Assembly: GCA_003506635.1 (NCBI GenBank)
Contig: DNZB01000385.1
Span: 1,785-20,688, forward strand
Source of the DNA: Parvularcula sp.
GTDB lineage: Bacteria > Pseudomonadota > Alphaproteobacteria > Caulobacterales > Parvularculaceae
Length of the DNA stretch: 18,904 nt
Reading direction: 5' to 3'
In this document: one piece after another, positions 1-6,984 of the stretch
Position numbering within the stretch: the first letter of the stretch is position 1
Layout of the letters: every line of letters starts with the position of its first letter
Notes under the pieces: model-generated
Database searches by the model: none
The model's input: the letters and a program-made list of their open reading frames with translations, nothing else
What the model was told of the DNA's origin: nothing
Made by a program: the position numbers and the translations under genes

Positions 1-698
1 CCCGCCCACAACAACGAGCCCATGCCGATCGCCGTCTTGACCGAACCGATGCGCAAGCCGCCGGCCTCTGTGACGCCGAGATGCAAGGGACAATCGATCG
101 CGTCGGCGAGCATCTGATAGGCGGCGACGGTGAGAAACACATCTGACGCTTTCACCGAAATCTTGAACTCGTGAAAGTCATTGTCCTGCAGGATGCGCGC
201 ATGATCGAGCGCGCTTTCAACCATCGCTTCAGGGCACGGCTCGCCGTATTTCTCGAGCAGGTCCTTTTCAAGCGATCCGCCATTGACGCCGATGCGCATC
301 GAACAGCCGTGATCCTTCGCCGCCTTGATCACCTCGCGAACGCGCTCTTCCGAGCCGATATTGCCGGGATTGATGCGAAGGCACGCGGCGCCCGCCTGCG
401 CCGCCTCGATGCCGCGCTTGTAGTGGAAGTGGATGTCGGCGACGATCGGGACCGGAACGTTTTTGCAGATTTCCTTCAGCGCCGCCGTCGATTCAACATC
501 CGGGCAGGAGACGCGCACGATGTCGGCGCCGGCTTCCGCGATCTCATTGACCTGGCGGATCGTCGCCTGCGCGTCCGACGTCAGCGTGTTGGTCATCGAC
601 TGCACCGCGATCGGCGCATCGCCGCCGACCGGCACCTTGCCGACCATGATCTGCCGGCATTTGCGCCGCGCGATATCGCGCCAGGGACGAATTGACAT
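1..698 (-). CDS. ispG: 4-hydroxy-3-methylbut-2-enyl diphosphate synthase (IspG/GcpE), 3' end cut off by window edge
   Basis: IspG is a cytosolic iron-sulfur enzyme that converts 2-C-methyl-D-erythritol 2,4-cyclodiphosphate to HMBPP, the penultimate step of the MEP isoprenoid pathway. About 232 codons are visible. The family's N-terminal TIM-barrel motifs are clear: [15 protein letters not shown] near residues 25-39, VRVSCPD near 65, [12 protein letters not shown] near 90, and the LRINPGNIG segment near 115. The [4Fe-4S] cysteines belong to the C-terminal domain and lie outside the window. The ATG at 698 is supported by a GAGGAA ribosome site at 704-709. The gene follows the RodZ-like gene on the same strand with 121 bp between them. 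The rodZ-ispG pairing is also known from E. coli, which supports both calls. Identification is firm from sequence; only the missing 3' part is unseen. Confidence 0.97.
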   Translation of the reverse strand, partial: MSIRPWRDIARRKCRQIMVGKVPVGGDAPIAVQSMTNTLTSDAQATIRQVNEIAEAGADIVRVSCPDVESTAALKEICKNVPVPIVADIHFHYKRGIEAAQAGAACLRINPGNIGSEERVREVIKAAKDHGCSMRIGVNGGSLEKDLLEKYGEPCPEAMVESALDHARILQDNDFHEFKISVKASDVFLTVAAYQMLADAIDCPLHLGVTEAGGLRIGSVKTAIGMGSLLWA

Positions 699-762
699 AG
701 CCGTTCCTCAAGAGTGCCGGGCAATCCCGTTTCGCCACGCCCTCAAGGCGGGGCGACGGCCG

Positions 763-798
763 CTTTTCGGCAGCTTTTGCGCAAAAACGGCCGAAAAG
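763..798. repeat. Inverted repeat in the rodZ-ispG spacer
   Basis: A 9-bp perfect stem (CTTTTCGGC at 763-771 and GCCGAAAAG at 790-798) encloses a second perfect palindrome, TTTTGCGCAAAA at 775-786. In the minus-strand transcript it sits between the RodZ-like stop and the ispG ribosome site. No run of U follows the stem, so it is not a standard intrinsic terminator. It could be an RNA hairpin that tunes ispG expression, a processing site, or a protein-binding palindrome. Confidence 0.5.
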
Positions 799-819
799 GC
801 AACGCGGCTGGCGCGCTGG

Positions 820-1710
820 CTAGGACGGTCGGTCGAAACGGAGCGAGACCTGTTGCTCAAAAACGGGGCGCGGCGCGCCGTCGACCGTCTGCGGCGAAAA
901 GCGCCACCGCTTCAGGGCGTTGAGCGCCGCGCGCTCGAAGCAGGCGTTTGAAGCCGCCGCAACCCGTTCGCTGACGACTGCGCCGCCGGGCGTGATCGTG
1001 AAAATCAGATCGATAATCTCGGTCGGCGCTGCACCCGCTTCGCACTCGGGCGGATAAACGGGCTCTATCCGCTCGACAATTTGCGCCTTGACGATGACCG
1101 GCCCGGAAGCCGAACCGGCCGGCGGCGCGGCCTCGCGCCCGGCGGCCGGCGCCGGGTCGGTCGCCGCCTCGACTTCTGCGACTGGGCGCAAGGGCACGCC
1201 GTCAAGGCGCAGCGGCGCTGACGTCTCGGGCGGGCGCGTAATCGAGAGCCCGCACCAGAGCATAAAGGCGAGAATGGCGAACACCGCTAGCAATGACAGG
1301 CGCGGGGGCTCTTGCGCCACGCCTTTGGGCGGCGGATGGCCGCCCTGCGCAGTCGCGGCTTGCGCGGGTTTCGCCGCACCGGCCATGCCGGCCTCCGCCT
1401 TGAAGCGTTCGATCACCGGCTGGGGTCCAAGACCGAGCGCTTCGGCGTAAGCGCGCACGAATCCGACGCCATAAGCCCTGCTCGGCAGCCGCCCGATTGC
1501 GCCTTGCTCGATCGCCTCGATATAGCTCGCCTTGATATGGGTACGTTCGCTGATCGTCGCCAGCGAAAGGTTCTGCTGCGTCCGCACCGCCTCCAGATAG
1601 GGCCCGACCGCTGGAAAATTTTTCGGATCGACCTCAGCGGCGCGAAGACGCGCCCGTGCGTCGTTCAACTCGAATATTTCAGCGGAAGTGTTCTGGCCTG
1701 ACACAGTCAC
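820..1710 (-). CDS. RodZ-like helix-turn-helix membrane protein with a TonB-type C-terminal domain
   Basis: The protein has three parts (numbering from the GTG at 1710, 296 residues). A RodZ-type helix-turn-helix domain spans about 33-95, with LEAVRTQQNLSLATISERT and the typical LPSRAYGVGFVRAYAEALGL. One membrane helix lies at about 138-157, after a Pro/Ala-rich linker. The C-terminal domain at about 211-295 has the TonB_C pattern: EPVYPPEC, then a strand-turn FTITPGGAVV, then AALNALKRWRFSP. RodZ links MreB to the inner membrane and controls cell shape; its usual periplasmic part is a DUF4115-type domain, which I do not see. The position before ispG supports a RodZ origin. The start is uncertain: GTG at 1710 has AGAGG just upstream, GTG 1704 is possible, and a TTG at 1833 would add 41 unconvincing residues. 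It could also be called an energy-transducer TonB-like protein. Confidence 0.8.
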   Translation of the reverse strand: MTVSGQNTSAEIFELNDARARLRAAEVDPKNFPAVGPYLEAVRTQQNLSLATISERTHIKASYIEAIEQGAIGRLPSRAYGVGFVRAYAEALGLGPQPVIERFKAEAGMAGAAKPAQAATAQGGHPPPKGVAQEPPRLSLLAVFAILAFMLWCGLSITRPPETSAPLRLDGVPLRPVAEVEAATDPAPAAGREAAPPAGSASGPVIVKAQIVERIEPVYPPECEAGAAPTEIIDLIFTITPGGAVVSERVAAASNACFERAALNALKRWRFSPQTVDGAPRPVFEQQVSLRFDRPS

Positions 1711-1869
1711 GAAACCTCTACGCCACGAGACGATGCCGTTTACCGTAAGGGACCGGCGAACGATACCGCCAAGGCCGGTTAAATCGACACGGATTCGGCG
1801 CGGCAGAGCGCCGCCTAGCAGCTGGCGCGCCAAGAAAAGATTTCCCCAGCCGTTAAAGTTGAGGCAATT
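1711..1869. other. Spacer between ptsP and the RodZ-like gene
   Basis: About 159 bp lie between the ptsP stop and the preferred RodZ-like start. The reading frame stays open upstream to a TTG at 1833, but that start has no clear ribosome site. I see no convincing promoter or terminator, so read-through from lysC-ptsP is possible. Confidence 0.4.
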
Positions 1870-4161
1870 TCAGGAAATGGCTGCGCCGGCCCGCGCGAGC
1901 ATTTCGGCGAACGCCCGACGCATCGCCGCGGCTTTGGCGGCAGGCGATTCGATCCACTGCTTCACCGCCGCGGCATCGATCGACCTGACAAGGCGCCGGA
2001 AGGGACCAATCGCAGAGGCGGGCGCCGAAAAGCGCCGGACGCCGGCGCCGACAAGCGCGGCGGCCATCAAGGGGTCGGCGGCCTGTTCGCCGCAGAAAGT
2101 CAGCGGTTTGCCCGCCCGCGCCGCCGCTTCAGCGAGCCGGGCGACGAAGCTCAGGAATCCGGCGTCGAGCGCATCGAATCGCCGTTGGGTCATCTCGGCG
2201 TCGCGGTCGGCGGCGAAATAAAACTGGGCGAGGTCATTGCCGCCGATCGACAGGAAATCGACCCGGCTCGCGATGTCATCAATCCGCCAGGCCGCAGCCG
2301 GCGTTTCGATCATCGCCCCGACTTTGATCTCGGCCGGCAACGCCCGGCCGCGCCTGGTCGCGAAATCGACCTCGCGGGCGATAAGATCGCGCGCCGCATC
2401 CACTTCGTCGGGCGCCGTAATCATCGGGAAAAGAATTTGGGCTGTCCGGCCGGCGGAGGCCGCAAGCAGCGCGCGCAGCTGCGGCCGGAAAAGGCCTGGC
2501 CTGTCGATCGCCATGCGGATGCCGCGCCAGCCCATCGCCGGGTTCGATTCCGGCTTCACCTTCATATAGGCGCCTGCCTTGTCCGCCCCGAGATCGGCGG
2601 TGCGGAAGACAACCGGCTTGCCGCCCGCAAGCGAGAGGATTTGGGCGTAAAGCTTTTCCTGCGCGCCCGCCCGCGGCAATTGCGCGCCAATGATGAACTG
2701 AAGCTCCGTCCGAAATAGTCCGACGCCGGCGGCGCCCGTCCTTTCAAGATGCGCCATGTCAAGCGGGATCCCCGCGTTCATGAAAATTTCGATCGCGACG
2801 CCATCTTTGGTCGCCGCCGGCAGATGACGCTCCGCCGCGAAGGCCGCCTGCTGCTCGGACTGCAGCGCTTCTTTTTCACGATAACTTGTGACGACGTCCG
2901 TGGTCGGACGAATGAGAACTTCGCCGGTTTCGCCGTCTATAACGATATCATCGCCCGCTTCGGCGAGACCAAGCGCGCTGTCGGCGCCGGCGACAAGGGG
3001 AACGCCGAGGGCTCGCGCAACGATCGCGACATGCGACGTCGCGGAGGCTTCAGCGACGACAAGGCCTTTCAGTCGGGCGCGATCATATTCAAGAAGCTCC
3101 GCCGGACCGAGCGCCCGCGCGACGAGAATGGCGGCCTCAGGAAGTTCGGCGACCGCGGCGGTCTCCGCGCCGGTCAGATGGCGCAGCAATCGCCGCGACA
3201 GATCGTCAAGATCGTGCATCCGTTCGCGGAGATAGGGGTCCTTGATCTGCCCCATGCGGGCTCGATTTTCGGACTGCACCTGTTCGACCGCTGACTCGGC
3301 GGTGAGGCCTGACATCGCCGCCGCGCGCATCCGCTCTTTCCAGCCGCGATCATAGGCGAACAGGCGATAAGTCTCGAGCACTTCACGCGGCGCGTCTTCC
3401 AGCGTCTCGCGCGCGAGCATGGCGTCGACGGCGGCTTGCAAGGCCGCAATCCCCTCATCAAGGCGTTTTGTTTCGACCTCCTTGTCCGCCGCGAAGACCT
3501 TGTGCTTGGGCGTCGGCGGCTCATGAAAGGCGGCGCGCCCGCGCGCGACGCCCGGCACGATTCCGGACCCTTTAAGGCGCTCGGGCCTGTGCAGCATCGC
3601 GCCGACCGCCTCGGTCGTGCGCGGGTCGAAAAGTTCGCCCGACGCGGCGATCTCGGCGAGAAGCGACGCAACCGCTTGCGCCGCGCCGACCTCTTCGTCC
3701 GTGTACCGGCGGCTGACGAGGTTTTGAAGGACAAGAACGCCCAGCGACTTGCCGGAGCGGATCAGCGGCACGCCGAGGAAGGAGTGAAGCGGGTCCTCGC
3801 CGGTTTCCGGCCGATAGGCGAAATTCGGATGCAGCGGCGCATCTGCTGTGATCAGCGGGCGCTGCGACTCCGCGACGACGCCGACAAGACCTTCGCCCCA
3901 TTTCAACTTCGTGCGGTGAACCGCTTCGCGATTGAGACCCTCTGTCGAATAAAGCTCAAGTTCGTCGGTCGCGAGGCGCAGATAGATCGAGCAGACATCC
4001 GACGCCACATGGCGCGCGATCAGCTTCGTCAGCGCGTCAAGCCGGTCTTGCGCCGTCGGCGCGACGGCGACCGCGTCGTGCATGCTCTTGAGCAGCGTCG
4101 CGAGGCCGCTCGCGGCCCTGGCCGCCGCCTTCGCCCGCCGTGCGCTCTGAGGGCGCTTCAT
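1870..4161 (-). CDS. ptsP: Phosphoenolpyruvate-protein phosphotransferase PtsP (EI-Ntr)
   Basis: PtsP is enzyme I of the nitrogen phosphotransferase system. It autophosphorylates from PEP and passes the phosphate to NPr (PtsO) and on to EIIA-Ntr; it has a regulatory role in the cytoplasm rather than in sugar uptake. At 763 residues it has normal length. An N-terminal GAF domain (about 20-172) distinguishes PtsP from PtsI. The EI N-terminal part begins near 198 (GSGIVPGVARG). The swivelling phosphohistidine is His377 in ATSHVAIVARALGVP. The PEP-binding barrel (about 445-735) has GLFRTELQF, the IETPAA segment, GGNDLAQFYFAADRD, and catalytic Cys690 in FCGEQAADP. The ATG lies 6 bp past the lysC stop, so the two genes are probably translationally coupled. 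The GAF domain is thought to sense nitrogen status; the ligand cannot be read here. Confidence 0.96.
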   Translation of the reverse strand: MKRPQSARRAKAAARAASGLATLLKSMHDAVAVAPTAQDRLDALTKLIARHVASDVCSIYLRLATDELELYSTEGLNREAVHRTKLKWGEGLVGVVAESQRPLITADAPLHPNFAYRPETGEDPLHSFLGVPLIRSGKSLGVLVLQNLVSRRYTDEEVGAAQAVASLLAEIAASGELFDPRTTEAVGAMLHRPERLKGSGIVPGVARGRAAFHEPPTPKHKVFAADKEVETKRLDEGIAALQAAVDAMLARETLEDAPREVLETYRLFAYDRGWKERMRAAAMSGLTAESAVEQVQSENRARMGQIKDPYLRERMHDLDDLSRRLLRHLTGAETAAVAELPEAAILVARALGPAELLEYDRARLKGLVVAEASATSHVAIVARALGVPLVAGADSALGLAEAGDDIVIDGETGEVLIRPTTDVVTSYREKEALQSEQQAAFAAERHLPAATKDGVAIEIFMNAGIPLDMAHLERTGAAGVGLFRTELQFIIGAQLPRAGAQEKLYAQILSLAGGKPVVFRTADLGADKAGAYMKVKPESNPAMGWRGIRMAIDRPGLFRPQLRALLAASAGRTAQILFPMITAPDEVDAARDLIAREVDFATRRGRALPAEIKVGAMIETPAAAWRIDDIASRVDFLSIGGNDLAQFYFAADRDAEMTQRRFDALDAGFLSFVARLAEAAARAGKPLTFCGEQAADPLMAAALVGAGVRRFSAPASAIGPFRRLVRSIDAAAVKQWIESPAAKAAAMRRAFAEMLARAGAAIS

Positions 4162-4167
4162 CCCGCG

Positions 4168-5424
4168 TCAGGCCGCGCCGGCGCTGCGGTCGAGCCCATA
4201 GGCCTGGTGAAGCGCGCGCACCGCGAGCTCGCCATATTCCGCAGCAATCAATACGCTGATCTTGATCTCCGAGGTGGAGATGTTCTGGATGTTGATCGCC
4301 TTTTCAGCAAGCGCCTTGAACATCGTCGAGGCGACGCCCGTATGGCTGCGCATGCCGACGCCGACGACCGAGACCTTGACGATGTTGTGGTCCGTCAGCA
4401 TCTGGTCGTACCCGATTTTCGGCTTGGCGAGCGTCAGCGTTTCAACCGCGCGCGGCAATTCGGAATCGGCCATGGTGAAGGAAAGGTTCGCGCCTGACTG
4501 ACGCGACGGACTTTGCACGATCATGTCGATATTGACGCCGGCGTCCGCGAGCAGGCCGAAAATCATCGAGGCGCGGCCCGGCTCGTCCGGCACGCCCATC
4601 AGGCTGATTTTCGCCTCGTCTTTCGACAGGGTGACAGCGCTGACGATCTGTTTTTCCACGATCTCGTCCTCGTCGCAGATGACGGTGCCGGGACTTGCGC
4701 GGCCCGGATCGCCGAAGCTTGAAAGCACGCGTACGCGAACCTTGTGGGCCATCGCAAGCTCGACCGAGCGCGTCTGCAAGACCTTGGCGCCGAGAGAGGC
4801 CATCTCCAGCATCTCCTCATAGGAGACCTTGTCGAGGCGGCGCGCCTGTTTGGAAATGCGCGGGTCGGTCGTGTAGACGCCGTCGACGTCAGTATAAATG
4901 TCGCAGCGTTCCGCGCCGAGGGCGGCGGCGAGCGCAACCGCCGTCGTGTCGGACCCGCCGCGACCGAGCGTCGAGATACGGTCTCCGGGCGCGATCCCCT
5001 GAAAACCGGCTACCACCGCGATCTCGCCCGTGTCGATCGCCTCGCCGAGAATTTCGGCGGGAATATCGAGGATCCGCGCCTTGCCATGCGCGCCGTCTGT
5101 CCGGACCGGCGCCTGCCAGCCCTGCCATGACCGGGCGCGGTAGCCCAATTTCTGAAGGATCAGCGCAACGAGGCCGGACGTCACCTGCTCGCCGCTGGCG
5201 ACAACGGCGTCATATTCGACGTTTCGAACGTCGAGCGCGGGATCGGGAGGGCCGGCGTCGGCACAGAGCGCGACCAGCCGGTTGGTTTCGCCCGCCATCG
5301 CCGAGACCGCGACGGCGACCGAATGGCCGGCGTCCGCTTCCCGTTTGATAAAGGCAGCCGCCCGGCGCATACGGTCGACATCCGCGACGGACGTGCCGCC
5401 GAATTTCAGAACAATGCGAGCCAT
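4168..5424 (-). CDS. lysC: Aspartate kinase (aspartokinase)
   Basis: Aspartate kinase phosphorylates L-aspartate to 4-phospho-L-aspartate, the entry to lysine, threonine, methionine and diaminopimelate synthesis. The N-terminal amino-acid-kinase domain opens with MARIVLKFGGTSVAD and includes ISTLGRGGSDTTAVALAAAL and YTDVDGVYTTDPR. Two ACT domains follow, with GVNIDMIVQSPSR and INIQNISTSEIKISVLIAAE, the usual site of lysine or threonine feedback inhibition. I chose the ATG at 5424 because alphaproteobacterial homologues start at this point, giving 418 residues. An in-frame ATG at 5466 would add 14 residues; neither start has a strong ribosome site. The gene is divergent from ubiG and leads the lysC-ptsP pair. 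Confidence 0.97.
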   Translation of the reverse strand: MARIVLKFGGTSVADVDRMRRAAAFIKREADAGHSVAVAVSAMAGETNRLVALCADAGPPDPALDVRNVEYDAVVASGEQVTSGLVALILQKLGYRARSWQGWQAPVRTDGAHGKARILDIPAEILGEAIDTGEIAVVAGFQGIAPGDRISTLGRGGSDTTAVALAAALGAERCDIYTDVDGVYTTDPRISKQARRLDKVSYEEMLEMASLGAKVLQTRSVELAMAHKVRVRVLSSFGDPGRASPGTVICDEDEIVEKQIVSAVTLSKDEAKISLMGVPDEPGRASMIFGLLADAGVNIDMIVQSPSRQSGANLSFTMADSELPRAVETLTLAKPKIGYDQMLTDHNIVKVSVVGVGMRSHTGVASTMFKALAEKAINIQNISTSEIKISVLIAAEYGELAVRALHQAYGLDRSAGAA

Positions 5425-5538
5425 GCGATCGAACGCCGCCTTTTCAGCGTAGACTGGAGAGGCCATCTACAAGCGGGCGTTCCTGCCGCGCAAGCGCAGC
5501 GGTTCTGGGGCTTCCCTGAGGAAAACTGAAGGCGAACG

Positions 5539-6282
5539 ATGCAAACGGCGACGCAAACGATCGATCCCGCGGAAGTCGAGAAATTCTCAAAGATCGCCGA
5601 CGAGTGGTGGGACCCGTTCGGGAAGTTCAAGCCGCTGCACAAGTTCAATCCGGCGCGGCTCGCCTATATTCGCGATGCGCTCTGCGCGCATTTTGGCCGC
5701 GACCCGCGCGCGAAGCGGCCGCTGGAAGGCCTTAGGCTGCTGGACGTCGGCTGCGGCGGCGGCCTCGTCGCGGAGCCGATGAACCGGCTCGGCGCGTCGG
5801 TCATCGGGATCGATGCGTCGGAACGCAATATCAAGACGGCGATCGTGCATGCGCGCGCCTCGGGGCTCGATATCGATTATCGGACGGCGACGGTCGAAGC
5901 GCTGACTGCCGCCGGCGAAGGGACGTTCGACGCGATCCTTAATCTTGAAGTCGTCGAACATGTCGCCGACCCCGGTTTCTTCCTCAAGACATCGGCCGGC
6001 CTTGTCGCACCCGGCGGCATGATGGTCGTCGCGACGATCAACAGGACGCTGAAAGCGTTCGCGCTCGCCAAGGTCGGCGCCGAATATGTTCTTGGCTGGC
6101 TGCCGCGCGGCACCCACGACCCGCGAAAATTCCTGAAGCCCGCGGAGGTCGGCGACGCTCTTCAATCGGCCGGCATGCGCGTCACCGCGTCCGCCGGCAT
6201 CGCATACAATCCGCTGCTCGATGTCTGGCGAGTTGTGGAAAACACTGACGTCAATTTCATGGTGACGGCCGTAAAAGCTTGA
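5539..6282 (+). CDS. ubiG: Ubiquinone biosynthesis O-methyltransferase UbiG
   Basis: UbiG is a SAM-dependent O-methyltransferase that carries out both O-methylations of the ubiquinone ring, at the inner membrane. The 247-residue length is normal. Family hallmarks are visible: the N-terminal KIADEWWDPFGKFKPLHKFN (about 17-36), SAM motif I LLDVGCGGG (67-75), the acidic IDAS at motif II (about 91-94), NLEVVEHV near 136, and GWLPRGTHDPRKFLKP in the C-terminal third, which fits the segment thought to contact membrane. The start has GAAGGCG upstream with normal spacing. It is transcribed away from lysC from a shared intergenic region of about 115 bp. The downstream gene is 180 bp away, so ubiG may be monocistronic. 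Confidence 0.97.
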   Translation: MQTATQTIDPAEVEKFSKIADEWWDPFGKFKPLHKFNPARLAYIRDALCAHFGRDPRAKRPLEGLRLLDVGCGGGLVAEPMNRLGASVIGIDASERNIKTAIVHARASGLDIDYRTATVEALTAAGEGTFDAILNLEVVEHVADPGFFLKTSAGLVAPGGMMVVATINRTLKAFALAKVGAEYVLGWLPRGTHDPRKFLKPAEVGDALQSAGMRVTASAGIAYNPLLDVWRVVENTDVNFMVTAVKA

Positions 6283-6415
6283 GAGCGGACGATTTTCGCG
6301 GTCCGGGCGACTCGCCCTCCCCTTGCGCGCACGCCGCCTCGGAATGGGCGTCAAGCCCGCAGATGGGCTGGTAAAAAATATTTTGCAGACCTTTTCGTCG
6401 GCTGGACCCTCAATT

Positions 6416-6443
6416 TGCACGGGCCTAAAAGCGCCTGCACGGG
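6416..6443. repeat. Direct repeat TGCACGGG spaced 20 bp apart
   Basis: Two identical 8-mers (TGCACGGG at 6416-6423 and 6436-6443) lie 20 bp apart, about two helical turns, directly upstream of the ribosome site of the His/Asp-rich gene. This spacing is typical of tandem operator half-sites, but with only one instance it could be chance. The remaining spacer (6283-6415) shows an A/T-rich patch at 6372-6384 and no clear -35/-10 pair. Confidence 0.3.
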
Positions 6444-6462
6444 GTACTAAGGGGTTGGTTCC

Positions 6463-6984
6463 ATGTCGATGTCGGTTTTCCAGATCGGTCTTCTGACCGC
6501 TGGTCTTGTTTTTCTTATCGGCGGCGCTGTCCTTGCGGTCATCGCCTCGCGCATCGCCGCCGCAGGCCGCGCCGCACAGACGGAGGCGGACATCCGTCTC
6601 GCCGCCAGCCAGGAACTCGCGGTTGAAGTGAAGCGCCTCGCCGAAAAGGTTGAAGCCTCGCTCGCCGCGCGCGACGCCGCGATTGAGAACGCGTTCCTTC
6701 GCCATAACGACGCCTGCATGGCGTCGGTGCAGTCGTCGCTGGCGGCGCGCGCTTCAGGCGGGCATGGCCATGACGATGATGACGATGACGACCACAAGAA
6801 GCATCATTCGGACGGCCAGGGCCATGATGACGATGACCACAAACACAAGAAACATCACGCGTCGTCATTGAGCGGCCACGACGACGACGATGACGACGAC
6901 GATCACCACAAAAAGCATCACGCCGCAAACGACGAGGTTGGGCGTCCGTCGTTTTTCGCGCGCCTCTTTCGCCGCTATCCCTGA
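6463..6984 (+). CDS. Small membrane-anchored protein with three His/Asp-rich repeats, function unknown
   Basis: I do not recognise a family. The 173-residue protein has an N-terminal hydrophobic helix (about 6-28), a charged Ala-rich segment likely to form a coiled coil (about 35-92), and a low-complexity part (about 101-153). The latter holds three imperfect repeats, each a run of 4-8 Asp followed by mixed His and Lys: GHGHDDDDDDDHKKHH, GHDDDDHKHKKHH and GHDDDDDDDDHHKKHH. A basic, aromatic tail FFARLFRRYP ends it. His/Asp clusters like this commonly bind Zn, Ni, Cu or Ca, so a metal-sequestering or buffering role is an inference. The start is supported by AAGGGG at 6449-6454; an ATG at 6469 is an alternative. 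Its 3' end overlaps the convergent patatin-like gene by 10 bp. Confidence 0.75.
   Translation: MSMSVFQIGLLTAGLVFLIGGAVLAVIASRIAAAGRAAQTEADIRLAASQELAVEVKRLAEKVEASLAARDAAIENAFLRHNDACMASVQSSLAARASGGHGHDDDDDDDHKKHHSDGQGHDDDDHKHKKHHASSLSGHDDDDDDDDHHKKHHAANDEVGRPSFFARLFRRYP

Noticed and set aside
3436..4497. Long plus-strand open frame (353 codons) opposite ptsP and lysC
   Set aside because: It lies antisense to two well-recognised genes, is Arg-rich with no family resemblance, and is the usual shadow frame of GC-rich coding DNA.
6306..6330. GGGCG-ACT-CGCCC hairpin after ubiG as a terminator
   Set aside because: Stem is only 5 bp and is followed by CTCCCC with no T-run, so it is not convincing as an intrinsic terminator.
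5587..6705. Minus-strand open frame (372 codons) opposite ubiG and the His/Asp-rich gene
   Set aside because: Antisense to a certain gene (ubiG), Arg/Asp-rich composition, no ribosome site or motif.
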